From contig JANQPF010000009.1 in the NCBI GenBank assembly GCA_028285415.1, positions 1,054,001 to 1,118,000 on the forward strand: a stretch of DNA of 64,000 bases, read 5' to 3'. This document shows positions 16,849-26,101 of this stretch, in pieces. The position numbers and the translations under genes were made by a program. The notes under the pieces were generated by a model. It ran no database searches. It was not told the origin of the DNA and saw nothing but the letters and a program-made list of their open reading frames with translations. Source of the stretch: Pseudomonadales bacterium (GTDB lineage Bacteria > Pseudomonadota > Gammaproteobacteria > Pseudomonadales > Azotimanducaceae). Position 1 is the first letter of the stretch; the number at the start of each line of letters is the position of its first letter.

Positions 16849-17589
16849 ATGCAGAGCAACTCCTCACAACTTCGCGTCCTGCTGGTCGGCGCACAGGGCG
16901 GCATTGGCGGTGCGCTCCTGACGCAGCTGAGGCAGCGCAACGACATCAGCCACATCACCGCAACCGCCCGCGACCCCGCAGGGTCCAGCTTGACCACGCG
17001 CACGCTGACCTGGCTGCCGCTCGATTTCCGCCGGCCAGAAGATCTCGACGGCCTGACCGCACATCTCGAGAAAGCCGACGCGCCGCTCGATGCCGTCATC
17101 TGTACCACCGGCTACCTTCACGGTGAGTACGGTGGACCGGAGAAATCTCTGGGCCAGCTGACGCCGGAAACGCTGGCCCATACCTATGCTGTGAACGCCG
17201 CCGCCCCTCTCCAGGTGCTCGCAGCCTGCGAGCCGTATCTCAAACGTGCTGACGCACCCCGCGTGCTGGTGCTGTCCGCACAGGTTGGCAGCATCGGCGA
17301 CAATCAGCTGGGCGGCTGGTACAGCTATCGGATGGCAAAAGCCGCGTTGAATATGGGTTTGAAGACGGCGGCCATCGAAGCGGCGCGCTGGCGCAACCGT
17401 GCGGCAATAGTCGCCGTACACCCCGGGACGACCGTGTCACCCCTTTCACGACCGTTCATCACGCGGCGCAGGGCACCCGTGTCGAGCGCCGCCGAGACGG
17501 CATCTCGACTGCTCGAACTCTGGGCACGGCTGACACCGGCAGACAGCGGCAGCTTCCTTACCTCGGATGGCGAGACGCTGCCCTGGTAA
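16849..17589 (+). CDS. SDR family NAD(P)-dependent oxidoreductase (CsgA/C-factor-like)
   Basis: A 246-residue short-chain dehydrogenase. The nucleotide-binding motif is LLVGAQGGIGGAL and the active site is YSYRMAK (Tyr-x3-Lys), preceded by VLVLSAQVGSIGDN. The motif variants resemble the C-factor-like SDRs that often accompany bacterial photolyase/MerR clusters. The substrate is unknown. It is transcribed divergently from the HiPIP/MerR/photolyase run, directly behind the TRGACA-like promoter, so co-regulation is likely. Confidence 0.88.
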   Translation: MQSNSSQLRVLLVGAQGGIGGALLTQLRQRNDISHITATARDPAGSSLTTRTLTWLPLDFRRPEDLDGLTAHLEKADAPLDAVICTTGYLHGEYGGPEKSLGQLTPETLAHTYAVNAAAPLQVLAACEPYLKRADAPRVLVLSAQVGSIGDNQLGGWYSYRMAKAALNMGLKTAAIEAARWRNRAAIVAVHPGTTVSPLSRPFITRRRAPVSSAAETASRLLELWARLTPADSGSFLTSDGETLPW

Positions 17590-17680
17590 CCGGCAAGCGA
17601 GGCGCTGGCACCGCTTTGATCAGATGACGACATGCGCTTGAGCGGGTAGGCTCCGCTCACCGAATGTTGCGGAGCCCTCG

Positions 17681-18838
17681 ATGCGCTGGCGCTGGTCTCT
17701 CATTCTCAGCGTGTTTCTGGCCCTTTGCCTGACCACCGGCGCCCTGGCGGCCGTGAAACCACGTGAGTGCAAACCCGGCATGTCGTACCAGGGACCGGCG
17801 CGCGCCGGCAGCATCAGCGCTGATCTGCTGCCGGACCGGACCTTTGCGAACCAGCCCATGCCGCACACTGTCGCGGACGCGCTCGACGCGCGTTTCCGCG
17901 AACTCCTGCCACTCACCGAGGCGACCGCCGGCACCATTGCAATCTGGCACCCTACGCTCGGACGCTGGTCGCAGCGGATCGGCAGCAATGATGCGCCGTT
18001 CTGGTGGGCCAGCGTCGCCAAGCTCTACACCGCCACCATCATCTGGCGGCTGATCGAGCGCGGCAAGCTCAGTCTGGACGACACCATCGACAAATGGCTG
18101 CCTGACTACCCCGGCGCCGGCCTCATCCGCGTCAATCACCTCCTGACGCACACCGGGGGCGTCTTCTCCTTCAACGCCGACCGGAAGTTCAGGGAGAAAA
18201 CCACCTACACATCGCCCGACAGACTGTTGCGGATTGCTGCACGCCACCAGTTCGACTTCTGCCCCGGCACGGACTGGTACTACAGCAATACCGGTTACGT
18301 CTTGCTGGCGCGCATTGCAGAGGAGATCAGCCGCGCGTCCTTTGCCGAACTCATCAAGGCGGAAATCACCGCGCCCCTGGGACTGTCTTCCACCCATCTG
18401 GCCACGCCATCAGCAGCCGTTGTCCCCGCTTTCGACGGCAACGGCCACACGAGTGCACAGATTGCCACCACCTGGGGCGCCGGTGGGGTATTGAGCGACG
18501 CGGGTGACATGGTGACCTTCCTGCAGGCCTGGTTGAGCGGACGGCTGGTCAGCGCTGCGTCGCGCGACGCCGCCTTTGCCGAGCGCTACGCCATGTTCGG
18601 TCAAATGGAATCTTATGGTCGCGGCGTGATGGTACTTCCCGTGCCCGACCCCGAGTTCACGACCACCTGGATTGGGCACACCGGCGGCGCACCAGGTACC
18701 AAGGCAGTGGTGGTTTTTGACGCCAGGCGGCAGGTTTTCATTGCCGTTGCGATCAATCGACAGGCGGCGGCGGAAGCCGTTGCCAACAATATGCTCAAAG
18801 CGCTCGACAGTCTGTCCGCGCCCGCAGCACCGGATTGA
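17681..18838 (+). CDS. Serine hydrolase, class C beta-lactamase fold
   Basis: A 385-residue exported enzyme with a signal peptide ending near GALA. The penicillin-binding/beta-lactamase fold motifs are present: Ser111-x-x-Lys114 in ASVAKL, the Tyr-x-Asn motif in YYSNTGY, and HTGG near residue 330 in place of KTG. Such HTG-type members are usually esterases or D-aminopeptidase-like enzymes rather than resistance determinants. It ends 15 bases before the histidine kinase gene, so the two may be coexpressed. Confidence 0.88.
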   Translation: MRWRWSLILSVFLALCLTTGALAAVKPRECKPGMSYQGPARAGSISADLLPDRTFANQPMPHTVADALDARFRELLPLTEATAGTIAIWHPTLGRWSQRIGSNDAPFWWASVAKLYTATIIWRLIERGKLSLDDTIDKWLPDYPGAGLIRVNHLLTHTGGVFSFNADRKFREKTTYTSPDRLLRIAARHQFDFCPGTDWYYSNTGYVLLARIAEEISRASFAELIKAEITAPLGLSSTHLATPSAAVVPAFDGNGHTSAQIATTWGAGGVLSDAGDMVTFLQAWLSGRLVSAASRDAAFAERYAMFGQMESYGRGVMVLPVPDPEFTTTWIGHTGGAPGTKAVVVFDARRQVFIAVAINRQAAAEAVANNMLKALDSLSAPAAPD

Positions 18839-18853
18839 AGGCAGTACCAACGT

Positions 18854-20401
18854 ATGGGTAGACCCGACCAGTCAGACGCCGGCGCCATTCTCGAGGCACG
18901 CTATCGAGAGCTTTTCGAGAACTCAGCTGATGCCATCCTGATCATCAAAGATGAGGTGTTCATCGACTGCAACGCCGCGGCGGTGGAGATGCTGGGGTAT
19001 CCCGACCGTGCGGCGCTGCTGCGCACGCATCCATCAGAGATCTCGCCGGAATTTCAACCCGATGGACAGCGCTCGTTCGACAAGGCCAACGAGCACATGC
19101 AACGCGCCATCGAGGTGACCAATCACCGGTTCGAATGGGTGCACACCCGGGCGAACGGCGAAACGTTCCCCGTGGAGGTGCTTTTGACAGCGATCATGAC
19201 GGATGACGATGACAGCCCGATCATCCACACCGTCTGGCGGGATATCAGCGAGCGCAAGCGCCTCGAAAACGAGCTACGACATTCACAGAAGATGGACGTC
19301 GTCGGCAAGCTGGCTGGCGGCGTCGCACATGACTTCAACAACCAGCTGGTACCGATCCTCGGCTACTCGGATCTGCTGGTCAACGCCTTGAATGACCAAC
19401 CGCGGTTACGCGAATGGGCACAGGAGATTCACCGCGCGAGCACCTACGCCTCTACCCTCGTCAACAAGCTGCTGGCGTTCAGCCGCAAGGAGGCAAGCGC
19501 GCCCGTTGCCCTGGACCTGTGCAGCACCATTCAGGAACTCATGGGCATTCTGCGCAAGCTCATCGGCGAGAACATCGCCGTCGACTGCGACGTGCCTGCC
19601 GGATCGCTGTGGATTCGCGCGGACGACGGTGACCTCGAGCAGATCCTGCTCAATCTCGCAGCCAATGCGAGAGACGCCCTGCCGCAAGGTGGGCTGATTC
19701 ACATCTCCGTCGAGCCTGTTGAGACCGATCCCGCCAAGGTCAGGCTGCGCGTGGCTGACAACGGCATCGGCATGGACGATCGTACGAAGCAGAAGATTTT
19801 CGAGCCGTTTTTCACCACCAAACCCTTCGGCAGCGGCACCGGCCTCGGTCTGTCGACGGTGCACGAACTCGTCGCGCAGGCGAACGGCACTATTTGCGTG
19901 GAATCCAGCATGGATCGGGGTACAACCGTGGACGTGATTCTGCCGCTCCTGGACGATCCCAGTCTGCACCCCGGCAGCGCAGAGGGCAGCGGCGGCAACA
20001 AGGAAAACAACGCCGACGGCGCGGAGATTCTCGTCGTCGAGGACGACATTCAGGTTGCCCGCTTCATCGAGCGTGTGCTCACCGAGGCAGGCTACGGCGT
20101 CACAGTGGCGCGCGACGGCGGTGAGGCGCTACCCGGAATCCTGAAGAGTCCGCCCGATCTGATTTTGACCGACGTGATCATGTCCACCATGAGCGGACCC
20201 GCGATGGTGCAGCAACTGCGCACGCACGACGTGGCTGTACCGGTGATTTTCATGTCGGGTTACACCGACGACAGATTGAAAGCGAGTGGCTTCGATCCAC
20301 AAACCATTACCCTGATCCGCAAACCGTTCACCGCAAGAGAGTTGATGGCGCAGATCCAGGTGGTGCTGGACGATTCCAGCGAAGGCAAGCTCGTCCACTG
20401 A
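18854..20401 (+). CDS. Hybrid sensor histidine kinase: PAS, HisKA, HATPase, receiver
   Basis: A 515-residue cytoplasmic protein with no membrane segment. A PAS domain covers about residues 15-135. The phosphoacceptor is His159 in GGVAHDFNN. The ATPase domain has N (NLAANARDAL), G1 (DNGIGM) and G2 (GTGLGLS) boxes. The C-terminal receiver domain has the acidic pair VVEDD and Asp440 in LILTDV. No response regulator with a DNA-binding output is adjacent, so the output is unclear. A serine hydrolase gene lies directly upstream. Confidence 0.93.
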   Translation: MGRPDQSDAGAILEARYRELFENSADAILIIKDEVFIDCNAAAVEMLGYPDRAALLRTHPSEISPEFQPDGQRSFDKANEHMQRAIEVTNHRFEWVHTRANGETFPVEVLLTAIMTDDDDSPIIHTVWRDISERKRLENELRHSQKMDVVGKLAGGVAHDFNNQLVPILGYSDLLVNALNDQPRLREWAQEIHRASTYASTLVNKLLAFSRKEASAPVALDLCSTIQELMGILRKLIGENIAVDCDVPAGSLWIRADDGDLEQILLNLAANARDALPQGGLIHISVEPVETDPAKVRLRVADNGIGMDDRTKQKIFEPFFTTKPFGSGTGLGLSTVHELVAQANGTICVESSMDRGTTVDVILPLLDDPSLHPGSAEGSGGNKENNADGAEILVVEDDIQVARFIERVLTEAGYGVTVARDGGEALPGILKSPPDLILTDVIMSTMSGPAMVQQLRTHDVAVPVIFMSGYTDDRLKASGFDPQTITLIRKPFTARELMAQIQVVLDDSSEGKLVH

Positions 20402-20404
20402 CGT

Positions 20405-20944
20405 TCAGCTGGCCTTTGCCTTGCGTCGCTTGCGGCGCTCCTCTTTCTCCCGCTTGCGTTCGAGCGCCAGCGATTCCCTGAGCTGAGCCACCTGCTCTTT
20501 CGTCACGCTGTGGAAACCGGGAATGGTGCATCGCGTGCCGGGCTCGAGACCGCCGAACCCGTTGTCGTACATCGCACGCACCGAATCATATTGACAGAGC
20601 TGGCGACCCCTCGGTTCGGTCATGACCGGCCGGTTTCTGCGCAACCCCGGACAGCGCCGGGCCAGCTGCACGACGTAGTACTCTTTACTGCGCATCTCGA
20701 CTACCAGGTGTCGTTCGTCCAGCACTTTCGTGTTGCGGATACGCTTCATGTCGATGCAGCGGGTGAATCCCGCATAGTCGTCGACGGTAGGCTCGCGGGA
20801 CATGAGCTCTTCAGCGCTTTGCTCCGCGTCGGCAGCCGTCTCCTCCGCCCCGGCCGGCATCGCCAAGCTCGAGGCGCAGAGCAGTACCCAACAGGCGGTG
20901 GACCGGATGGCACCTCCGGTGGTCCGCAGCTTCACACTCATCAT
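20405..20944 (-). CDS. DUF6491 family protein, exported
   Basis: A 179-residue protein with a signal peptide ending near PAGA. The core has the spaced Cys pattern of DUF6491: TRCIDM, ARRCPGL, QLCQYD and TRCTIPG. The C-terminus is highly charged, with Lys, Arg and Glu. Start choice: the ATG at 20944 begins the signal peptide and follows GAGGGAG; longer frames upstream have no such site. It is convergent with the histidine kinase gene, only 3 bases between the stops. Function unknown. Confidence 0.78.
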   Translation of the reverse strand: MMSVKLRTTGGAIRSTACWVLLCASSLAMPAGAEETAADAEQSAEELMSREPTVDDYAGFTRCIDMKRIRNTKVLDERHLVVEMRSKEYYVVQLARRCPGLRRNRPVMTEPRGRQLCQYDSVRAMYDNGFGGLEPGTRCTIPGFHSVTKEQVAQLRESLALERKREKEERRKRRKAKAS

Positions 20945-21036
20945 CCCGGCTCCCTCACCGCTAGTGCTCCCGATAGTATCAACATGCCGGTGGCACGGCG
21001 CTTTTGCGGTGTCGAACAACCGACCAACCTCGCCGC

Positions 21037-21690
21037 TCAGCCTCTTGCGTCCTCACGGATGCGCTCGATGTGCGTCTGGTCGGCCAGCACCGAACGCAGC
21101 ACCAGGAGGGCGGCGTTGTCAGCCACGCGCTCTGCTGTCGCCGGATCCAGACGCTCAGCCTGCAGGCCCGCTTCAATGAGCGCAAAGAGCTGACGTGTCG
21201 TCACCTCGAGCGGTAGATCCAGAAAGACCCCCGCCGCCATGCCCTCACGAAGGATGTCTTTGAGCGCCTCGAAGATGCGTTCATAGCCCGTAAAAAAGTC
21301 GTTGAACGCCTCCGGTGTCAGCTCCGGAAACTGCAGCGGACTGCCAATGACATAGGGGTTGGACACGAGGTTCGTCACGACAAAGTGCGCGTAACGGTAA
21401 AGCCGCTCCGGCGGATCGGCGCTACGTTCCGCTTCCGCTTCGAGGAACGCAAGCTCAGGCGCCAGGGCCTGGCTGGCTATCTCACGCACAATTTCCAGCT
21501 TGTTCGGGAAGTAGTGAAAGATTGTGGGCTGACGCAGTCCGGCGGCATCGGCAATCTGCCGGGTTGTGGTTGCCTTCAACCCCTGCTGCCGGAACAACGT
21601 GCGGGCAGCCCGCAGAATGGCGTCCGGGGCGGATTCGGCTTCGTCAACCGGCCGCGCGCGCGGCCGTCCCACCCGTTTTTTTTCGCTCAT
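21037..21690 (-). CDS. TetR family transcriptional regulator
   Basis: A 217-residue protein. The N-terminal helix-turn-helix reads TTTRQIADAAGLRQPTIFHYF, preceded by an Arg-rich leader. The C-terminal helices form the ligand domain. It is divergent from the second Rieske oxygenase, and a perfect palindrome lies between them at 21747-21776. I infer that it represses that oxygenase until a substrate-like ligand binds. Confidence 0.92.
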   Translation of the reverse strand: MSEKKRVGRPRARPVDEAESAPDAILRAARTLFRQQGLKATTTRQIADAAGLRQPTIFHYFPNKLEIVREIASQALAPELAFLEAEAERSADPPERLYRYAHFVVTNLVSNPYVIGSPLQFPELTPEAFNDFFTGYERIFEALKDILREGMAAGVFLDLPLEVTTRQLFALIEAGLQAERLDPATAERVADNAALLVLRSVLADQTHIERIREDARG

Positions 21691-21746
21691 GGCTCTCCCG
21701 GAGACCAGTTACATGCTCTTGACCCGACAGCATATCCTGCACTAAC

Positions 21747-21776
21747 ATCTATTTCTATCAAACGATAGAAATAGAT
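21747..21776. promoter_or_regulatory. Perfect palindrome, probable TetR operator
   Basis: Arms ATCTATTTCTATC and GATAGAAATAGAT (13 bp, no mismatch) flank AAAC. The right arm ends 2 bases before the ATG of the Rieske oxygenase. The TetR gene begins 56 bases to the left. Bound repressor would block transcription start or translation of the oxygenase. Confidence 0.75.
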
Positions 21777-21778
21777 TC

Positions 21779-22921
21779 ATGCCTCATTCCAACCTCAACA
21801 CCCTGCTGTCGGCGGACGCCCTCGAGCGGGTTCGCGCACCGCTCAGTCAAGCCTGGACCCTGCCCCCCGCGGCCTACACCGATCCAGCCGTCTACGCGCT
21901 CGAAGAAGACAGACTCTTTGCCAGATCCTGGCAGTGCGTCGCCCGCGTGGACCAGCTCAAAGCGCCGGGCGATTTCATCACCGTCGACCTGCCGCAACAT
22001 CCCATTGTGGTCGTGCGCGATCTCAGCGGCGATCTGCATGCCATGTCGCGGGTCTGCGTACATCGGGCCATGCCGGTTGCGAGCGGCTGCGGCAACGCGC
22101 GCCGGTTCGTTTGTCCGTACCACAACTGGACCTACGAGCTGAACGGCCAGCTGCGCAGCGCCCCGATGATGGACGGCGCGGAGGCGTTCGACACCGGCGC
22201 GTGGCGCCTTGCGCCGCTCAGGCTAGAAGTGTGGCAGGGATTCGTGTTCGTGAATCCTGATGCCGAGGCTGAACCACTCGCGCCGCAGCTTGCCGGGCTC
22301 GACGCGCTCATTGCGCGATACGACTTCGCTGAGCTGGAAGTTGCCGAGACGCTGCACTTCGATAGCCCGTGGAACTGGAAAATCCTCACCGAGAATTTCA
22401 TGGAGGCCTACCACCACATCGGCACCCACCGCCAAACTTTCGAACGGGTATACCCGGCGCGCGATGCGAGCGTCCCGGACAACGGCGGCGCACCCTGGTC
22501 ATTTCTACACATGCCCGGCAAACACGATGAGGCGGGACCCACGTCTTTTCCGCGCCTGAACCAGGATGAACGCAACGCGCTGTTTGCAGCCTGCGTTTTT
22601 CCCAACTTCCTCTTTGCCGCATCCAGCACCAGCGGCGCCTGGTACCAACTGCATCCGCGCGCGCACGACCAGATGGATCTGGAGATTCACATTCTCCTTC
22701 ACCCAAGCCTGCGCGAGGCCATGAGCGACGCCAGTCTCAAGGAAATGCGGGGGATGTTTCACGCGATACACACGGAAGACATTGAGGCAAACGCGGGACC
22801 GTGGCAGGGGCTTCAAGCGGCAGGCACCCGCCAGGGCCGTCTGAGCCCTTTCGAGAAATCCATCTGGCAGCTCAACCAGCTCTGGCTGGATACCCTCACA
22901 GCGGCGACCAGCAGTGCCTGA
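21779..22921 (+). CDS. Rieske aromatic ring-hydroxylating oxygenase, alpha subunit
   Basis: A 380-residue protein. The Rieske ligands are Cys93-x-His95 and Cys112-x2-His115. The mononuclear iron site is in ENFMEAYHHIGTH. It is shorter than the Rieske protein at 3905 and clearly a different subfamily. Substrate and electron donor are unknown; no reductase gene is nearby. No ribosome-binding site precedes the ATG because the operator palindrome occupies that space, which raises the possibility of a very short leader. The next gene overlaps its stop. Confidence 0.92.
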   Translation: MPHSNLNTLLSADALERVRAPLSQAWTLPPAAYTDPAVYALEEDRLFARSWQCVARVDQLKAPGDFITVDLPQHPIVVVRDLSGDLHAMSRVCVHRAMPVASGCGNARRFVCPYHNWTYELNGQLRSAPMMDGAEAFDTGAWRLAPLRLEVWQGFVFVNPDAEAEPLAPQLAGLDALIARYDFAELEVAETLHFDSPWNWKILTENFMEAYHHIGTHRQTFERVYPARDASVPDNGGAPWSFLHMPGKHDEAGPTSFPRLNQDERNALFAACVFPNFLFAASSTSGAWYQLHPRAHDQMDLEIHILLHPSLREAMSDASLKEMRGMFHAIHTEDIEANAGPWQGLQAAGTRQGRLSPFEKSIWQLNQLWLDTLTAATSSA

Positions 22922-23273
22922 GTACCGTATCGTCAACAGAGAACTCCACGTCAGCCTGGACGGGCCCGTCAACGCGGAAAACCTGGTGCGGCTCTTTGAG
23001 GAAATTCAGCAGGATCCCGAGTTCAGCTGCGAGCTCCCGCAACTGTGGCGTATTGCTCCGGAATCGATCGATCTCACCACGGCAGAGCTATTTCACATGA
23101 CCCGCCACCCATCGAGGCCGACGAAGCCCCGCGTTGCATTAATCGCCGCGAACAACGCCGCATACGGTATGTGCCGGGCCTACGGCCTGTGGAGCTGCGA
23201 AGAGCGTGTGGATCTTCACGCCTTCCGCAGCGAGGAAGATGCCCGCAAGTGGATTGACGCCACCTCCACCTGA
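22914..23273 (+). CDS. SpoIIAA-like small protein
   Basis: A 119-residue protein starting at a GTG that overlaps the Rieske stop by 8 bases. The fold pattern (beta-rich start, DLTTAELFHMTRH, VALIAANNAAYGMCRAY, then FRSEEDARKWI) resembles the SpoIIAA-like/STAS proteins, whose members end in a short helix with ARKWL. The molecular function is unknown. The overlap implies coexpression with the oxygenase. Confidence 0.68.
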   Translation: MPEYRIVNRELHVSLDGPVNAENLVRLFEEIQQDPEFSCELPQLWRIAPESIDLTTAELFHMTRHPSRPTKPRVALIAANNAAYGMCRAYGLWSCEERVDLHAFRSEEDARKWIDATST

Positions 23274-23355
23274 TACCCGGTTGACGGCTCGTCACAAGCT
23301 GGCGTACCTTCGCGCGCAACGTACGGCATTCTGCCGGCAACATGGGGATCTGCCT

Positions 23356-23826
23356 GTGAAAGTTCTGAAAATCATCATCCTGATTGTCGTTATCCTGGGC
23401 GTCGGCGTGGCGCTGCTGGCCCCTCTAGGCCCGCTGCCCGGCTTCTTCATCGGCGGCAACGCCACCGCGGCTCCCGCCAGCTGGCCGGATACGTCGGCGA
23501 CTCACGAAATCAAGCTCAAGGTGCCTGGCACGCTGCCGAGGGTGGTCATCATCTGGGTCATCGAGCACGACGACGAGCTACACATCGTGGGCGCGAAAGA
23601 CAGCGGTTGGGTCAGCATGATCGGCTCCGGCAGCCCGGTAGAGATGCGCCTGGGCGACAACACCTATGCCCTGCAGGCGACTCCCGTGACAGACGGCTGG
23701 CAGGAGGTGCTGACCGCCTACGTCGAGAAATACGAGCCGGACTATCCTGACATCGTCGCGGGTTTTCCCAGCCCCGCGGAGGCTGAGGCGCTCATTGCGG
23801 TTTATCGTCTCGACCGGAGCGGCTGA
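23356..23826 (+). CDS. Membrane-anchored protein, possible split-barrel flavin-binding fold
   Basis: A 156-residue protein starting at GTG 23356. An N-terminal transmembrane helix covers about residues 3-25, followed by a soluble domain: RVVIIWVIEHDDELHIVGAK, SGWVSMIGSG, VEMRLGD, YALQATPV. That order is reminiscent of deazaflavin- or FMN-dependent split-barrel nitroreductases, but the match is weak. It is convergent with the YdeP-type gene, 11 bases between the stops. Confidence 0.55.
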   Translation: MKVLKIIILIVVILGVGVALLAPLGPLPGFFIGGNATAAPASWPDTSATHEIKLKVPGTLPRVVIIWVIEHDDELHIVGAKDSGWVSMIGSGSPVEMRLGDNTYALQATPVTDGWQEVLTAYVEKYEPDYPDIVAGFPSPAEAEALIAVYRLDRSG

Positions 23827-23837
23827 GCCACTCTGTC

Positions 23838-26021
23838 TCAAACCGGTTCTATCGATACCGGAATCGATTTGAAACCCGGGGTGTGGCTGCGGGGATCGGT
23901 GTCCCGCGACGACAGCACGTTCGCTTCGGGGTAATACGCGGCGACGCATCCCCGCGGCAGGTCGAACAGGTTGACCGCAACCCCTGACATACACCCCTGG
24001 TCGGTGGTGAGATCAACGAGATCACCCTGCACGACGCCGAGGTCAGTCGCGTCCTGAGCATTCATGTATACCGTCCAGCGGCTTGTTGCACCACGGTAGG
24101 TGTCCTGCTCTTCGTACACGATCGAGTTGAACTGACCTTCGCTGCGCATGGTCAGGAGGGTAAACGGGCGGTTCGCTGTGCCGAGACCCGCAGAGTCCGA
24201 CACCACAAATCGCGCCAGGCCGTCCGGGGTTCGAAACTCGGGGGTGTGCAGCAGCCGCCCGCGCACGTGAAACTCGCGCTTCGCCACGTCAATATCTTCG
24301 AGATCCTCCATGCCAGGTACGACGCGGGCAATGGCCTGGCGGATTTTCTGATGCCCGCGGAACTCGTGGAAGTCGACCGCAGCGTCGGGCAGGAGCTCGG
24401 CCGCAATGTCGGCCAGGATCGCCGACTCCGAGCGCACCGTGGCAATTCGCTCGATGCCGCCGTCGCTCAGACGAACGTAGTTGAACATCGATTCCTGCGT
24501 GGTTGGCTCCGGCTCTTCGTCCCGGGCGCAAACCGGCAGGATCAGAGCCTCACCCGCGTCCACCCCGTGCACATGGCCACGGTTGAGGGTCGTCGTGAGA
24601 TACAGTTTGAAGCCAACCCGGTCGAGAGCCTGCTCAGCCCAGCGACTGTCAGGCGTTGCCTCAAAGAGGTTTCCCCCCAGCAGCACGGCCGCGTCCATTT
24701 CACCCCGGTGCGCTGCCTCCATCGAGGCGAGCGTGTGCTGGCCGGGACCGCGCGGCAGCTCGATGGCAAACGCCTCTTCCATCCGCATGAACACCGCGTC
24801 GGGCAATACCGGTTTCACGCCGATAGTGCCAATGCCCTGAACGTTACTGTGCCCGCGCAGCGGCAGGAGGCCCGCAAAGCGTTTCCCCACCATGCCGCGC
24901 ATCAGCGCCAGATTGCTGATCCACTCGATATTGTCGACGCCATGCTGATGGTGGGTCATGCCCATGCCCCACGCGAATATGGCGTGCTGCGCCTCACAGT
25001 AGCGCTCCGCGACCGCCATGATCTGGCGCCGATCCACCCCACAGCGCGAGATCAGCGTATCCCAGTCCTGCTGGTCGAGGTGCTTCACCAGATCCGCGAA
25101 GCCTGCAGTATGCGCTTCGATGAAAGCCCTGGCGGTTCCGCCCAACTCACCGACCGCCTTGGCCAGAGCGGTGAAGAGCGCTATGTCCGATCCCGTGCGA
25201 GGCTGCAGATAGATACTGGCAACGTCATCGCCGCCTTTGATCAACGAGCTCAAAAGCTTGGGCGCAGCAAAGCGCACCAGGCCCGGCTCGCGCATCGGAT
25301 TGATGACAACGATGCTCCCACCCCGCCGCCGAAGCTCAATCAGCTTGTGCAGCAAACGCGGGTGATTGGACGCCGGATTGGCACCAATGAGAAAGAACAT
25401 GTCGCACCCGCCGAGATCCTCCAGTTCAACGGTTGCGGTACCTGTCCCCACGGTTCCGGCAAGCGCCTCGCTGGTCGCCTGGTGACAGTAGTAGGAGCAG
25501 TTGGAGATATTGTTGGTGCCGTAAAGCCGCGCGAGGAGCTGCAGCAGAAAACCTGCTTCGTTGGAGGACCGGCCGGAGCTGTAGAAAAACGAACGTGCGG
25601 GATCAACCTCACGCAGACGCGATGCTGCACGCCCAACGGCAAACTCCCAGCTCACCTCGGTAAAGCGGTCCGCTTTCGCGGGTTTGTGCAGCGGACGGCC
25701 AAGCCGCCCCAAGTGCTCGAGCTCAAAGCCGGAAAGTTCGCGAAATTCGGCGAGACTGTGCTGAAAAACCTCGGCAGGAATGGGCGCCTGGATATCAGTG
25801 GACTGCGCCTGCACGCTCTTGTTACAGACCGACGGGAATTCACCAAGCTCGTTGGTCATGCCGCCACGCTGCCCGCCCATGCCGAGACCGCAGGCTTTAC
25901 AGGCGTTGTGCGAAGTGAGCGCCTTAGCCGAGTTGACGAGACCTATCCGCTGCGCCGTCTGCAGCGTGTACAACACCTTCTTTGTCCCGCCACCAATTCT
26001 GCCATCACCGGTTACTGCCAT
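23838..26021 (-). CDS. FdhF/YdeP family molybdopterin oxidoreductase (formate dehydrogenase-like)
   Basis: A 727-residue protein. Near the N-terminus Cys41-x2-Cys44 and Cys66 could hold part of an iron-sulfur site. The molybdopterin domain (FYSSGRSSNEAGFLLQLLAR, then FLIGANPASNHPR) and the C-terminal MopB-type binding domain (FTLLTMRSEGQFNSIVY) match the FdhF/YdeP group. Members resemble formate dehydrogenase H but lack selenocysteine. Here it might oxidise formate released by the neighbouring pathway, which is inference. ATG 26021 has GAGGT 6 bases upstream. Confidence 0.88.
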   Translation of the reverse strand: MAVTGDGRIGGGTKKVLYTLQTAQRIGLVNSAKALTSHNACKACGLGMGGQRGGMTNELGEFPSVCNKSVQAQSTDIQAPIPAEVFQHSLAEFRELSGFELEHLGRLGRPLHKPAKADRFTEVSWEFAVGRAASRLREVDPARSFFYSSGRSSNEAGFLLQLLARLYGTNNISNCSYYCHQATSEALAGTVGTGTATVELEDLGGCDMFFLIGANPASNHPRLLHKLIELRRRGGSIVVINPMREPGLVRFAAPKLLSSLIKGGDDVASIYLQPRTGSDIALFTALAKAVGELGGTARAFIEAHTAGFADLVKHLDQQDWDTLISRCGVDRRQIMAVAERYCEAQHAIFAWGMGMTHHQHGVDNIEWISNLALMRGMVGKRFAGLLPLRGHSNVQGIGTIGVKPVLPDAVFMRMEEAFAIELPRGPGQHTLASMEAAHRGEMDAAVLLGGNLFEATPDSRWAEQALDRVGFKLYLTTTLNRGHVHGVDAGEALILPVCARDEEPEPTTQESMFNYVRLSDGGIERIATVRSESAILADIAAELLPDAAVDFHEFRGHQKIRQAIARVVPGMEDLEDIDVAKREFHVRGRLLHTPEFRTPDGLARFVVSDSAGLGTANRPFTLLTMRSEGQFNSIVYEEQDTYRGATSRWTVYMNAQDATDLGVVQGDLVDLTTDQGCMSGVAVNLFDLPRGCVAAYYPEANVLSSRDTDPRSHTPGFKSIPVSIEPV

Positions 26022-26101
26022 GTCTGGACCTCTGCCTGCGGGTGAAACGCGGCCGTCCACATGTTACCGCCCGCAGACAAAGCCTCAACCGCAATTTGGC
26101 C

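Noticed and set aside
24246-26045. 600-codon open frame antisense to the YdeP-type gene
   Set aside because: It mirrors the codon bias of the GC-rich gene on the other strand; no motif or ribosome site supports it.
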